From: Halobacillus litoralis
Lineage (GTDB): Bacteria; Bacillota; Bacilli; Bacillales; Halobacillaceae
Direction: 5' to 3'
DNA: 60,460 bases
NCBI RefSeq assembly: GCF_009856415.1
Contig: NZ_WMEZ01000012.1
Span: 1-60,460 of the forward strand
Shown here: one piece after another, positions 53,158-60,460 of the stretch
Layout of the letters: every line of letters begins with the position of its first letter
How positions within the stretch are numbered: position 1 is the first letter of the stretch
Program-made: the position numbers and the translations under genes
The notes under the pieces: generated by a model
What the model saw: the letters and a program-made list of their open reading frames with translations, nothing else
What the model was told of the DNA's origin: nothing
Databases searched by the model: none

Positions 53158-54537
53158 TTATGAATCCCCCAGTGTAACCTTCATCGCCTCCTGAACGGTG
53201 CTGACACCGATCACTTCGATTTGAGAAGGAGGCGTCCAGCCATCCATGTTCTTCTTCGGAATGATGACCCTTTTGAAGCCTAACTTCGCCGCTTCCTGGA
53301 CTCTTTGCTCAATTCTTGCAACTCTTCGTATCTCACCCGTCAAGCCAACTTCCCCAACGACCACATCATCTCCATTTGGAGACTGATTCCGGAAACTTGA
53401 GGCAATGCTGATCGCAACGGCTAAATCAATCGCCGGCTCATCCAATTTCACGCCACCAGCGACTTTTACGTAAGCATCCTGGTTCTGAAGCAGGAGCCCT
53501 GCTCTCTTTTCCAAAACAGCCATTAAAAGCGGTACACGGCTGTTATCAAGACCTGTAGCCATCCGTCTCGGGTTTCCGTATGCCGTCGGTGAGATCAAGG
53601 CTTGTATTTCTACAAGTACCGGTCTTGTCCCTTCCATGGAAGCCACCACGATTGAACCCGCAGCCCCTTGCGAACGTTCTTCCAGGAAAATTTCTGAAGG
53701 GTTCAGAACCTCTTCCAGGCCTTTCTCCTTCATTTCAAAGATTCCCATTTCATGAGTACTTCCAAAACGGTTCTTCACACTTCTTAGAATTCTGAATGTG
53801 TGATGCTGCTCTCCTTCGAAATAAAGGACGGCATCCACCATATGTTCAAGCAGACGTGGGCCGGCAATGGAACCTTCTTTAGTAACATGCCCCACGATGA
53901 AAATAGGGATACCTTTGCTTTTAGCGATTCTCATCAAGTGACTTGTACATTCACGAACTTGGGAAACGCTCCCCGGAGCAGAGGTCACATCTTCTTTGAA
54001 AATGGTCTGGATTGAATCTATGACCACAAATTTTGGTTCAATGTTTTCAATTTGGTTGATGACATCCTGTAAGTTTGTTTCCGGTAAAACATAGAGTTCA
54101 TCGGATGTAATATCCAAACGCTCGGCCCGAAGCTTCGTTTGTCGCGATGACTCCTCCCCGGATATGTAGAGGACAGGAAAGTCTTTTTTCGCGATCTGTG
54201 CAGAGACCTGAAGTAAAAGAGTGGATTTACCGATTCCCGGATCCCCGCCAATCAAAACTAGAGACCCCGCCACGATTCCTCCACCTAACACCCGGTTAAA
54301 CTCAGGCATATCTGTCGGCATACGTGGTTCTTTTTGCGACTTTATTTGTGTGATTTTTTCAGGTTTCGTTGTTGCGGAAGTGGAGCTTGTCTGAAACACA
54401 TGTCTGGAATTCGCCGGAGCAGCTGTCATTTCTTCAACCAGCGTGTTCCATTGATTACACCCCGGACATTTTCCCATCCATTTAGGTGTCTCATACCCAC
54501 ATTCCTGGCAAACAAACTTCGTTTTCCTTTTTGCCAA
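53158..54537 (-). CDS. radA: DNA repair protein RadA (Sms)
   Basis: 459 residues. N-terminal zinc finger ([18 protein letters not shown]), RecA-like core with Walker [14 protein letters not shown] (about 97-109), the KNRFGSTHE motif specific to RadA, and a Lon-like C-terminal domain ([19 protein letters not shown]). It drives branch migration in recombination and partners DisA. The start is a TTG at 54537 with GGAGCGA upstream. Confidence 0.97.
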   Translation of the reverse strand: MAKRKTKFVCQECGYETPKWMGKCPGCNQWNTLVEEMTAAPANSRHVFQTSSTSATTKPEKITQIKSQKEPRMPTDMPEFNRVLGGGIVAGSLVLIGGDPGIGKSTLLLQVSAQIAKKDFPVLYISGEESSRQTKLRAERLDITSDELYVLPETNLQDVINQIENIEPKFVVIDSIQTIFKEDVTSAPGSVSQVRECTSHLMRIAKSKGIPIFIVGHVTKEGSIAGPRLLEHMVDAVLYFEGEQHHTFRILRSVKNRFGSTHEMGIFEMKEKGLEEVLNPSEIFLEERSQGAAGSIVVASMEGTRPVLVEIQALISPTAYGNPRRMATGLDNSRVPLLMAVLEKRAGLLLQNQDAYVKVAGGVKLDEPAIDLAVAISIASSFRNQSPNGDDVVVGEVGLTGEIRRVARIEQRVQEAAKLGFKRVIIPKKNMDGWTPPSQIEVIGVSTVQEAMKVTLGDS

Positions 54538-54648
54538 GATTATCTCGCTCCTTATTCTTATTATTCTATACGTAAAAGATTGTGAATCAGTTTCACGATC
54601 TTATCAATTGTATTAAATCATTCTAGTAAAATCATAGCGGAAGAAGAA

Positions 54649-54679
54649 AAAAATCGGAAGGCAAACCCTTCCGATTTTT
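54649..54679 (-). terminator. Terminator between clpC and radA
   Basis: AAAAATCGGAAGG / CCTTCCGATTTTT (13 pairs, 5-base loop), with T7 on the minus strand. It separates the CtsR operon from radA-disA, or acts as a partial terminator within it. The rest of the 54538-54798 gap shows no gene. Confidence 0.9.
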
Positions 54680-54798
54680 CTTAGGCTCTGTTCACTATAT
54701 GATGAATTTCTATGAAATAGAAGAAGGGGAGCAGCCCTTCATCCTCGTCATTTCCACCATCTGTGTGATCCGAGTCTTCCTGCTTCTATACAACTATT

Positions 54799-57258
54799 TT
54801 AATTCGTAGACTCTTGCTGGGTATGAACCACAAAGTTCTTATCATCATCAAGCTCAATTTTCACACTTTGCCCTTTGGCGATGTTTTCTTTCAAGAGTTC
54901 TTCTGAAAGCAGGTCTTCCACATTCTTTTGTATAGAACGGCGCAATGGACGTGCTCCGTATTCCGGATCGAACCCTGATTCTGCAATATGCTGAATAGCG
55001 GCATCCGATAAGACGAAGTCAATCTCTTGTTCTTTCAGACGTTTACGCAGTTCTTCGACCATCAATGTCACAATATCTTTCATGTGTTTTCTCTCCAGGG
55101 AGTGGAAAACAATCGTTTCATCGATACGGTTCAAGAACTCAGGACGGAACGCTTTCTTCAAAGCATCTGTCACTTTCGATTTCATATCTTTATAATCCTG
55201 ATCGGTATCACCCATGGAGAAGCCAACATATTTGTTCTGTTTCAATTCTTGAGCACCGACGTTGGATGTCATGATCAGCACGGTGTTACGGAAATCTACG
55301 ACGCGTCCTTTGGAATCGGTTAGACGACCATCCTCAAGAACCTGAAGCAAAATGTTGAATACTTCCGGATGCGCTTTTTCAATTTCGTCAAGCAGGACCA
55401 CAGAGTAAGGCTTATTGCGTACTTTCTCTGTTAATTGTCCGCCTTCATCATAGCCGACATAACCTGGAGGTGAACCGACAAGGCGGGACGTACTGTGTTT
55501 TTCCATATACTCGGACATGTCGATTCGGATCATCGCATCTTCTTCTCCGAACATGCTCTCTGCTAATGCACGAGCAAGCTCTGTTTTACCTACACCTGTT
55601 GGTCCAAGGAAGATGAACGAACCGATTGGACGTTTCGGATCTTTAAGTCCGGCACGGGCACGTCGAATCGCTTTGGAAATTGCTTTGACCGCTTCTTCCT
55701 GGCCGATGACACGATTGTGGAGCGTATCTTCAAGATGAAGGAGGCGTTCGCTTTCATCTTTCGTCATTTTGGATACAGGTATTCCCGTCCAAGTGGATAC
55801 GACAGAAGCAATATCCTCCACTGTAACTTCGGAATCTTCCTGCCCTTGCTTTTCTTTCCACTCATCTTTCGTTTGTTCCAGTTCATCTCTCAAGCGCTGC
55901 TCACTGTCTCTTAAGGAAGCAGCTTTTTCAAATTCCTGACTCTGTACAGCGGCATCCTTCTCTTTTCGCACTTCCTCAAGCTTTTGCTCTAACTCTTTCA
56001 AGTTCGGTGGAGCTGTGTAGGAACGCAGGCGCACTTTGGATGCAGCTTCATCAATCAGGTCGATCGCTTTATCCGGCAGGAAGCGGTCCGTGATGTAACG
56101 ATCAGAGAAACGGACAGCAGAGTCAATGGAATCATCTGTAATCGTCACACGGTGGTGGGCTTCATAACGATCGCGAAGACCTTGCAGGATTTGGATGGAT
56201 TCTTCGAGGTTCGGTTCATCCACTTGAATAGGTTGGAACCTACGCTCGAGGGCAGCATCCTTTTCAATATATTTACGGTACTCATCAAGTGTCGTAGCAC
56301 CGATACATTGCAATTCCCCACGGGCAAGGGACGGCTTAAGAATATTGGATGCATCAATCGCACCTTCTGCGCCACCAGCACCGATCAACGTGTGAAGTTC
56401 GTCGATGAACAGGATGATGTTCCCCGCCTGACGGATTTCTTCCATCACTTTTTTCAAACGATCTTCAAATTCACCACGATACTTGGTTCCGGCAACGACG
56501 GTACCCATATCAAGTGTCATTACCCGCTTATCGCGAAGGATTTCTGGTACTTCATTATTCATGATCTGTTGAGCCAGACCTTCGGCAATGGCCGTTTTAC
56601 CAACACCAGGTTCACCGACAAGAACTGGATTATTTTTCGTACGACGGCTCAATACTTGAATCACACGCTCGATTTCTTTACTTCGACCGATAACTGGGTC
56701 GATGTTGCCTTCTTTTGCAATCGCTGTAAGGTCTCGAGCAAGTGAATCGAGAGTCGGTGTATTCGCATTCGCCGCCTGAGCCCCTGATCCGCCACCACGA
56801 CGGTTTTGACCACCTGTAGACTCATTGTTCCCAAGCAATTGTAAAACTTGCTGGCGGGCTTTATTCAAGCTTACACCCAGGTTATTCAGTACACGGGCAG
56901 CGACGCCTTCTCCTTCACGGATCAATCCAAGAAGAATATGTTCTGTTCCCACGTAAGAGTGTCCCAGTTTACGAGCTTCATCCATCGAAAGCTCAATGAC
57001 TTTTTTCGCGCGAGGCGTATAATGAATCGTTTGGGATACTTTCTCTCCCTTACCGATTAACTTCTCTACTTCTTGTTGGATTTTTGAAGACTCGAGGCCT
57101 AATGCGGTCAGAGCTTTAGCAGCTATGCCTTCCCCTTCACTAACCAAGCCTAAAAGGATATGCTCTGTACCTATGTTATTGTGACCTAAACGAACAGCTT
57201 CTTCCTGTGCCAGCGCCAATACTTTTTGTGCTCTTTCTGTAAATCGCCCAAACATCAT
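54799..57258 (-). CDS. clpC: AAA+ chaperone ATPase ClpC
   Basis: 819 residues. N-terminal repeat domain (1-145, [21 protein letters not shown]) binds McsB- or MecA-tagged substrates; D1 ATPase with GEPGVGKT; a middle UVR-containing coiled coil (about 415-480); D2 ATPase with GPTGVGKT. It unfolds proteins for ClpP. Start at 57258 (MMFGRF) has GGAGGG 7-8 bases upstream; the ATG at 57264 is too close to that site. Last gene of the CtsR-controlled operon. Confidence 0.97.
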   Translation of the reverse strand: MMFGRFTERAQKVLALAQEEAVRLGHNNIGTEHILLGLVSEGEGIAAKALTALGLESSKIQQEVEKLIGKGEKVSQTIHYTPRAKKVIELSMDEARKLGHSYVGTEHILLGLIREGEGVAARVLNNLGVSLNKARQQVLQLLGNNESTGGQNRRGGGSGAQAANANTPTLDSLARDLTAIAKEGNIDPVIGRSKEIERVIQVLSRRTKNNPVLVGEPGVGKTAIAEGLAQQIMNNEVPEILRDKRVMTLDMGTVVAGTKYRGEFEDRLKKVMEEIRQAGNIILFIDELHTLIGAGGAEGAIDASNILKPSLARGELQCIGATTLDEYRKYIEKDAALERRFQPIQVDEPNLEESIQILQGLRDRYEAHHRVTITDDSIDSAVRFSDRYITDRFLPDKAIDLIDEAASKVRLRSYTAPPNLKELEQKLEEVRKEKDAAVQSQEFEKAASLRDSEQRLRDELEQTKDEWKEKQGQEDSEVTVEDIASVVSTWTGIPVSKMTKDESERLLHLEDTLHNRVIGQEEAVKAISKAIRRARAGLKDPKRPIGSFIFLGPTGVGKTELARALAESMFGEEDAMIRIDMSEYMEKHSTSRLVGSPPGYVGYDEGGQLTEKVRNKPYSVVLLDEIEKAHPEVFNILLQVLEDGRLTDSKGRVVDFRNTVLIMTSNVGAQELKQNKYVGFSMGDTDQDYKDMKSKVTDALKKAFRPEFLNRIDETIVFHSLERKHMKDIVTLMVEELRKRLKEQEIDFVLSDAAIQHIAESGFDPEYGARPLRRSIQKNVEDLLSEELLKENIAKGQSVKIELDDDKNFVVHTQQESTN

Positions 57259-57276
57259 GGACATTCCCTCCTAACA

Positions 57277-58347
57277 TTATTCTTCATTTTCTAATTGAAG
57301 TCGTTCGCGGATTAAAGATGCTCTTCTTACATCCCTTTCATCAGGGGATAAAGTAGTCTTAGCGTATTGTTGTAAGAACCCTGGCTGTGTAAGAACCATC
57401 AATTCATTCAAAATCGTGCGCGGGATATGATCGATAAAACCTAAATCGATGCCCAATCTCAGGTCAGAAAGGCATTTTGCCGCCTCCTTAGATTCTATGA
57501 TTCGACTATTGGTCAAAACACCATAGGAACGAAAGATACGGTCTTCCAATTGTATGCTTGAGCGGGCCATCAATGCTTCTCTTGCTTTTCTCTCCTGTTC
57601 AATCAGCTGTTTGACGACACTGTGAAGGTCCTCGACGATATCCTCTTCCGATTTACCAAGAGTTATCTGATTGGATATCTGATAAATATTCCCCAGTGCT
57701 TCACTACCTTCCCCGTAAATGCCTCTTACCACAAGGCCCAGTTGGTTAATGGCCGGTGTCATCCGGTTGATTTGGTTCGTCATGGATAGAGCAGGCAGAT
57801 GCATCATGACAGAGGCTCTCATTCCCGTACCTACATTCGTCGGACAGGCAGTCAAATAACCCCGCTTTTCATCAAAAGCATAATCTACTTTTTCTTCAAG
57901 CCAATCATCCAATTGACTGGCTTGTTCTAGTGCCTGATCCAACTGAAAGCCAGGGAAATATAACTGTATGCGAATATGATCCTCTTCATTAACCATGATT
58001 GAAACTTGCTCATTTTGTGATATGAGAGAGGCCGACTTCTCAGCCCTTTCAGCCAAGTGTGGACTGATCAAGTGTTTTTCTACCAGTACTCTCTTTTCTA
58101 TTGGCTGTAAATCTTTCATCTGGACCAGCTCAAAATCTTTATAATCTCTAAAAGACTCCTTTTGAAACTCTTGTTGGAAGAATTCCAACACTTTATTCAA
58201 AGTCTCATCAGAAGCAATGATAGGAAAAGGATGTTGTGAGAAATTACGAGCAAGTCGTATACGGCTGCTAAGTACAATATCGCTGTCCGGGCCCTCTTGC
58301 TTCATCCATGGACTAATGGCTTCATTCATGAATTGCTGTAAGGACAT
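57277..58347 (-). CDS. mcsB: Protein arginine kinase McsB
   Basis: 356 residues, related to phosphagen kinases. N terminus [18 protein letters not shown] and the catalytic [18 protein letters not shown] loop are clear. It phosphorylates arginines, marking proteins for ClpC-ClpP and inactivating CtsR. It lies between mcsA (one-base overlap) and clpC (18 bases). Confidence 0.97.
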   Translation of the reverse strand: MSLQQFMNEAISPWMKQEGPDSDIVLSSRIRLARNFSQHPFPIIASDETLNKVLEFFQQEFQKESFRDYKDFELVQMKDLQPIEKRVLVEKHLISPHLAERAEKSASLISQNEQVSIMVNEEDHIRIQLYFPGFQLDQALEQASQLDDWLEEKVDYAFDEKRGYLTACPTNVGTGMRASVMMHLPALSMTNQINRMTPAINQLGLVVRGIYGEGSEALGNIYQISNQITLGKSEEDIVEDLHSVVKQLIEQERKAREALMARSSIQLEDRIFRSYGVLTNSRIIESKEAAKCLSDLRLGIDLGFIDHIPRTILNELMVLTQPGFLQQYAKTTLSPDERDVRRASLIRERLQLENEE

Positions 58348-58895
58348 TACTCGTCATCCTCCTCCCTATGATGCAATTGACTTTCTAAAGATCTAATCTT
58401 ATCTCTAACTTTCGCTGCCTCTTCGAATTCTTCCTGCTCAATTAATTGTCGAAGATTAGTTTTATGTTCTTCCATCTCTTTTTTTAGGTGCAAATTGCCA
58501 CCTTCACGCTTCGGAATTTTGCCGTCATGCCTTGTGTTTCCACTGTGAACACGACGCAAAATGGGATTCAATCGTTCATCGAACGTTTTATAGCAGTCTG
58601 CACAACCAAACTTACCTATCCTTGCAAACTCCTCATAACTGAGCCCACAATTAGGACATTTCAGCTTCGGCTTTTGAGTATATGAGTGAGCGCTCTGTCC
58701 TTTTAAAGGAGAAGGTCCCTCTGAATGGAACAGACCTGAAAGGAGATCATTCAAGGTGAAGTTCTCTTCCCCATAACTCATGTACCCATTTTCCTTCGCA
58801 CATTTTTCACATACATGGACTTCTGACTTTTGACCATTGATCACCTGCGTCAAATGGACAGTAGCAGGACGCTGATGACATTTCTGACACTCCAT
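58347..58895 (-). CDS. mcsA: McsB activator McsA
   Basis: 182 residues. Zinc-binding CXXC pairs ([38 protein letters not shown]) fill the N-terminal two thirds, and a UVR domain (about 135-175) ends the protein. It activates McsB and tethers it to ClpC. Confidence 0.96.
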   Translation of the reverse strand: MECQKCHQRPATVHLTQVINGQKSEVHVCEKCAKENGYMSYGEENFTLNDLLSGLFHSEGPSPLKGQSAHSYTQKPKLKCPNCGLSYEEFARIGKFGCADCYKTFDERLNPILRRVHSGNTRHDGKIPKREGGNLHLKKEMEEHKTNLRQLIEQEEFEEAAKVRDKIRSLESQLHHREEDDE

Positions 58896-58917
58896 CTGAA
58901 TCTCTCCCTTCTCTCAC

Positions 58918-59382
58918 TCAACATTTATATTTAAGGGTGAAAAGCATGGCTGTCATGATTCGCGCGCGAACTTCATCGCGAAGAGGTAAAGAAAAAGCAA
59001 GGACGTCGCGATCGATGACACTTGCCATCAATTTACTTTCCCGATCAGTGATGATCTCATAATCTACCAGCCTTTCAAGAACATCGATGGCTTTCGATTG
59101 GGAAACATGAGGGTTGATGAGCTCCATCACCTCTTCAATCATTTCTGAACCTTTACGGTGCTGGATTCGGCTGATACGTATATATCCGCCTCCTCCCCTT
59201 TTACTTTCCACTATATATCCTTTTTCCACAGTAAAACGTGTCTTAATCACATAATTGATCTGAGAAGGTACACAATCAAATTTCTCGGCAAGCTCACTAC
59301 GCTTGATTTCAATCGCCTGGTGACGATTTTCATCCAAGATCCCCTTAAGATATTCTTCGATAACATCAGAGATATTCCGCAT
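58918..59382 (-). CDS. ctsR: Heat-shock repressor CtsR
   Basis: 154 residues. Winged helix-turn-helix with the Gly-rich wing SKRGGGGYIRISRI (about 60-73) that reads the heptad operator, and a C-terminal domain phosphorylated by McsB. Start at 59382 (MRNISDVIEEYLKG) has GGGGGAGGGAG upstream; the longer frame translates the operator. It represses its own operon through the site at 59398-59420. Confidence 0.97.
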   Translation of the reverse strand: MRNISDVIEEYLKGILDENRHQAIEIKRSELAEKFDCVPSQINYVIKTRFTVEKGYIVESKRGGGGYIRISRIQHRKGSEMIEEVMELINPHVSQSKAIDVLERLVDYEIITDRESKLMASVIDRDVLAFSLPLRDEVRARIMTAMLFTLKYKC

Positions 59383-59397
59383 GCTCCCTCCCCCTCT

Positions 59398-59420
59398 TTT
59401 GACTTTGACTATCTTTGACT
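59398..59420 (-). promoter_or_regulatory. CtsR operator
   Basis: Minus strand AGTCAAA-GAT-AGTCAAA (59404-59420), an exact match to the CtsR heptad repeat (RGTCAAANANRGTCAAA). A third heptad AGTCAAA (59398-59404) overlaps the second by one base. It lies just downstream of the -10 box, where binding would block initiation. Confidence 0.93.
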
Positions 59421-59428
59421 TTAATTTT

Positions 59429-59456
59429 ATTATACTCATTTTCTTTTGTCATGCAA
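59429..59456 (-). promoter_or_regulatory. SigA promoter of the ctsR operon
   Basis: Minus strand TTGCAT (59451-59456) and TATAAT (59429-59434), spacing 16. The start falls near 59422, inside or beside the CtsR operator. Confidence 0.8.
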
Positions 59457-59514
59457 CTTGTTTGTTTATAAGAATTACATCTTCTATGTTTCCCCTTTTC
59501 ATCATGAAATAAAA

Positions 59515-59545
59515 CAAAAAAGCTGCACAGAATCAACTGTGCAGC
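59515..59545 (-). terminator. Terminator after the MgtC-family gene
   Basis: GCTGCACAG / CTGTGCAGC (59522-59545, 6-base loop), followed on the minus strand by TTTTTTG. It lies 3 bases after the stop codon. Confidence 0.93.
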
Positions 59546-59548
59546 CTT

Positions 59549-60241
59549 TTAATACTGGTGTCCACATTCTTCTACACCATCCATCAAAGACAGACGCTCC
59601 AAAAGTAGGGATCGATCATACCTTTGCCCTTTATTAAGTTCTACGACAACCTTTTTTTGATCTTGATCCAAGGCAACGATATCTATTTTCCTGACATCCA
59701 GCTTCATTTGTTCAAATACTGTTAATACTTTATTGACCGGGGCATCCTTACCAATGGTCACTTGATAAATATTTTTTCGATTCCCATTGAACTTTTCTTT
59801 TTCAATCTTATTTAGGAAAACTAAGCTCATAAGCACAAAGATTGTTGTGACCGTCGCCACATCATACATCCCTGCACCAACAACAAGACCGATGCCAGCC
59901 ACCGTCCAAATGGAAGCTGCTGTCGTTAACCCTCTAATGGTCATCCCGTTGACGATAATTGTCCCCGCTCCTAGAAACCCGATACCACTAATGACATAGG
60001 AAGGGATACGAGCTGGGTCGAACCGTACTTGTTCATATTGATCAATGAACGTTTCAAATCCATACAGAGAAAGCAGCATCATCATACATGCCCCCACTCC
60101 CACAAGAATATGGGTACGGAAGCCTGCCGAATGATTTTTGACCTCCCTTTCAAAACCAATCAATCCTGAAAGAATGAGTGCAAAAAATAAGCGGAATATA
60201 AACAATAGAATGTCATCATGAAAGAAATATGACCAGTTCAA
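59549..60241 (-). CDS. MgtC/SapB-family membrane protein (YhiD-like)
   Basis: 230 residues. Four to five hydrophobic segments fill residues 1-150, including the family signature GFEREVKNHSAGFRTHILVG (about 29-48) and SGIGFLGAGTIIVNG. A soluble ACT-like C-terminal domain follows (about 160-230). MgtC relatives are linked to magnesium limitation and ATP synthase or phosphate control in other bacteria; the function here is unknown. The start is a TTG at 60241 with AAAGGAGGGA upstream; the long upstream frame only translates the 5S rRNA strand. It stands directly behind the rRNA terminator. Confidence 0.9.
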   Translation of the reverse strand: MNWSYFFHDDILLFIFRLFFALILSGLIGFEREVKNHSAGFRTHILVGVGACMMMLLSLYGFETFIDQYEQVRFDPARIPSYVISGIGFLGAGTIIVNGMTIRGLTTAASIWTVAGIGLVVGAGMYDVATVTTIFVLMSLVFLNKIEKEKFNGNRKNIYQVTIGKDAPVNKVLTVFEQMKLDVRKIDIVALDQDQKKVVVELNKGQRYDRSLLLERLSLMDGVEECGHQY

Positions 60242-60286
60242 GCAATCCCTCCTTTCTTTATGTCTATGTTTAAGGAAGTTGATATA

Positions 60287-60319
60287 GAAAAAAACCAGAA
60301 GAATGTTCTTCTGGTTTTT
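60287..60319 (-). terminator. rRNA operon terminator after 5S
   Basis: AAAAACCAGAAGAA / TTCTTCTGGTTTTT (14 pairs, 2-base gap, so effectively a 4-base loop), followed by T-rich sequence on the minus strand. It begins a few bases after the 5S 3' end. Confidence 0.93.
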
Positions 60320-60325
60320 CAAATG

Positions 60326-60440
60326 ACGTGGCAGCGTCCTACTCTCACGGGGGTAAACCCGACTACCATCGGCGCTGAAGAGCTTAACTGCTGTGTTCGG
60401 CATGGGAACAGGTGTGACCTCTTCGCCTTCACCACCACAT
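60326..60440 (-). rRNA. rrf: 5S rRNA
   Basis: Minus strand reads the canonical 5S: GGTGGTGAAGGCGAAGAGG, then CACACCTGTTCCCATGCCGA, TTAAGCTCTTCAGCGCCGAT, GGTAGTCGGG and the end GTGAGAGTAGGACGCTGCCA. About 115 nt; ends are estimated. It is the last gene of an rRNA operon whose 16S and 23S lie beyond base 60460. Confidence 0.97.
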
Positions 60441-60460
60441 CAATATAAAGTTTGAGGTGA

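Noticed and set aside
54680-54798. Very short minus-strand frame (about 16 codons) between clpC and radA
   Set aside because: Too short, with no supporting context; treated as spacer.
60242-60403. N-terminal extension of the MgtC-family frame
   Set aside because: It translates the 5S rRNA strand and terminator; the TTG at 60241 has a strong Shine-Dalgarno.

Overview
The window is a 60.5 kb stretch of a low-GC Firmicute chromosome, almost certainly a spore-forming member of the Bacillaceae. Gene order follows the Bacillus subtilis origin-proximal block (ctsR to rRNA to pdaB), and it carries sporulation and germination genes (sigH, pdaB, kbaA, gerD, cwlD, disA). Protein sequences look closest to moderately halophilic genera such as Halobacillus, Thalassobacillus or Pontibacillus; that placement is from general familiarity and is inference. 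Nearly everything lies on the minus strand, so the biological order runs from the high coordinates to the low ones. Only pdaB and gerD are on the plus strand. The window is bounded by two rRNA operons: the end of one (5S rRNA, about 60326-60440) and the start of the next (16S 5' end, 1-96, behind three tandem promoters).

In transcription order (right to left): 5S rRNA and its terminator; an MgtC/SapB membrane protein; the CtsR heat-shock/protein-arginine-phosphorylation operon (ctsR-mcsA-mcsB-clpC); radA-disA; a PIN-TRAM membrane protein; a fused ispDF; gltX; a cysteine T-box with cysE-cysS-mrnC-rlmB-rae1; sigH; rpmG-secE-nusG; rplK-rplA; an L10 leader with rplJ-rplL; rsmC; rpoB-rpoC; the str operon (L7Ae-like, rpsL, rpsG, fusA, tuf); a 750-base gene-poor gap; the S10-spc-alpha supercluster (rpsJ to rplQ, including secY, adk, map, infA and rpoA); the energizing module of an ECF vitamin transporter (ecfA1-ecfA2-ecfT) with truA; rplM-rpsI; a VOC dioxygenase-like protein; cwlD; salA; gerD; kbaA; pdaB; a small conserved-looking protein; and the next rRNA operon.

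The genes mainly serve transcription and translation: about 30 ribosomal proteins, four RNA polymerase or sigma subunits, two elongation factors, two aminoacyl-tRNA synthetases, and rRNA/tRNA modification and maturation enzymes. Protein quality control, genome-integrity signalling (c-di-AMP), isoprenoid and cysteine synthesis, and spore formation are embedded among them. Control elements are unusually readable: consensus SigA promoters before most operons, a CtsR operator, an L10 leader with attenuator, a Cys T-box, a likely L13 leader, a SigE-like promoter before cwlD, and many intrinsic terminators.

Most of the window is conserved housekeeping DNA and I see no undescribed multi-gene system, defence island, prophage, insertion sequence or CRISPR array. 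The points most worth a second look are: the in-frame ispD-ispF fusion that still carries an internal Shine-Dalgarno and start codon for IspF; a terminator-like hairpin in the S10 leader; a degenerate-looking gap between tuf and rpsJ; the promoter of the str operon whose -35 box sits in the loop of the rpoC terminator hairpin; a PdaB with a substituted catalytic motif; an inverted repeat of the GTGCC-AGGCAC type; and the MgtC gene placed directly behind an rRNA terminator.
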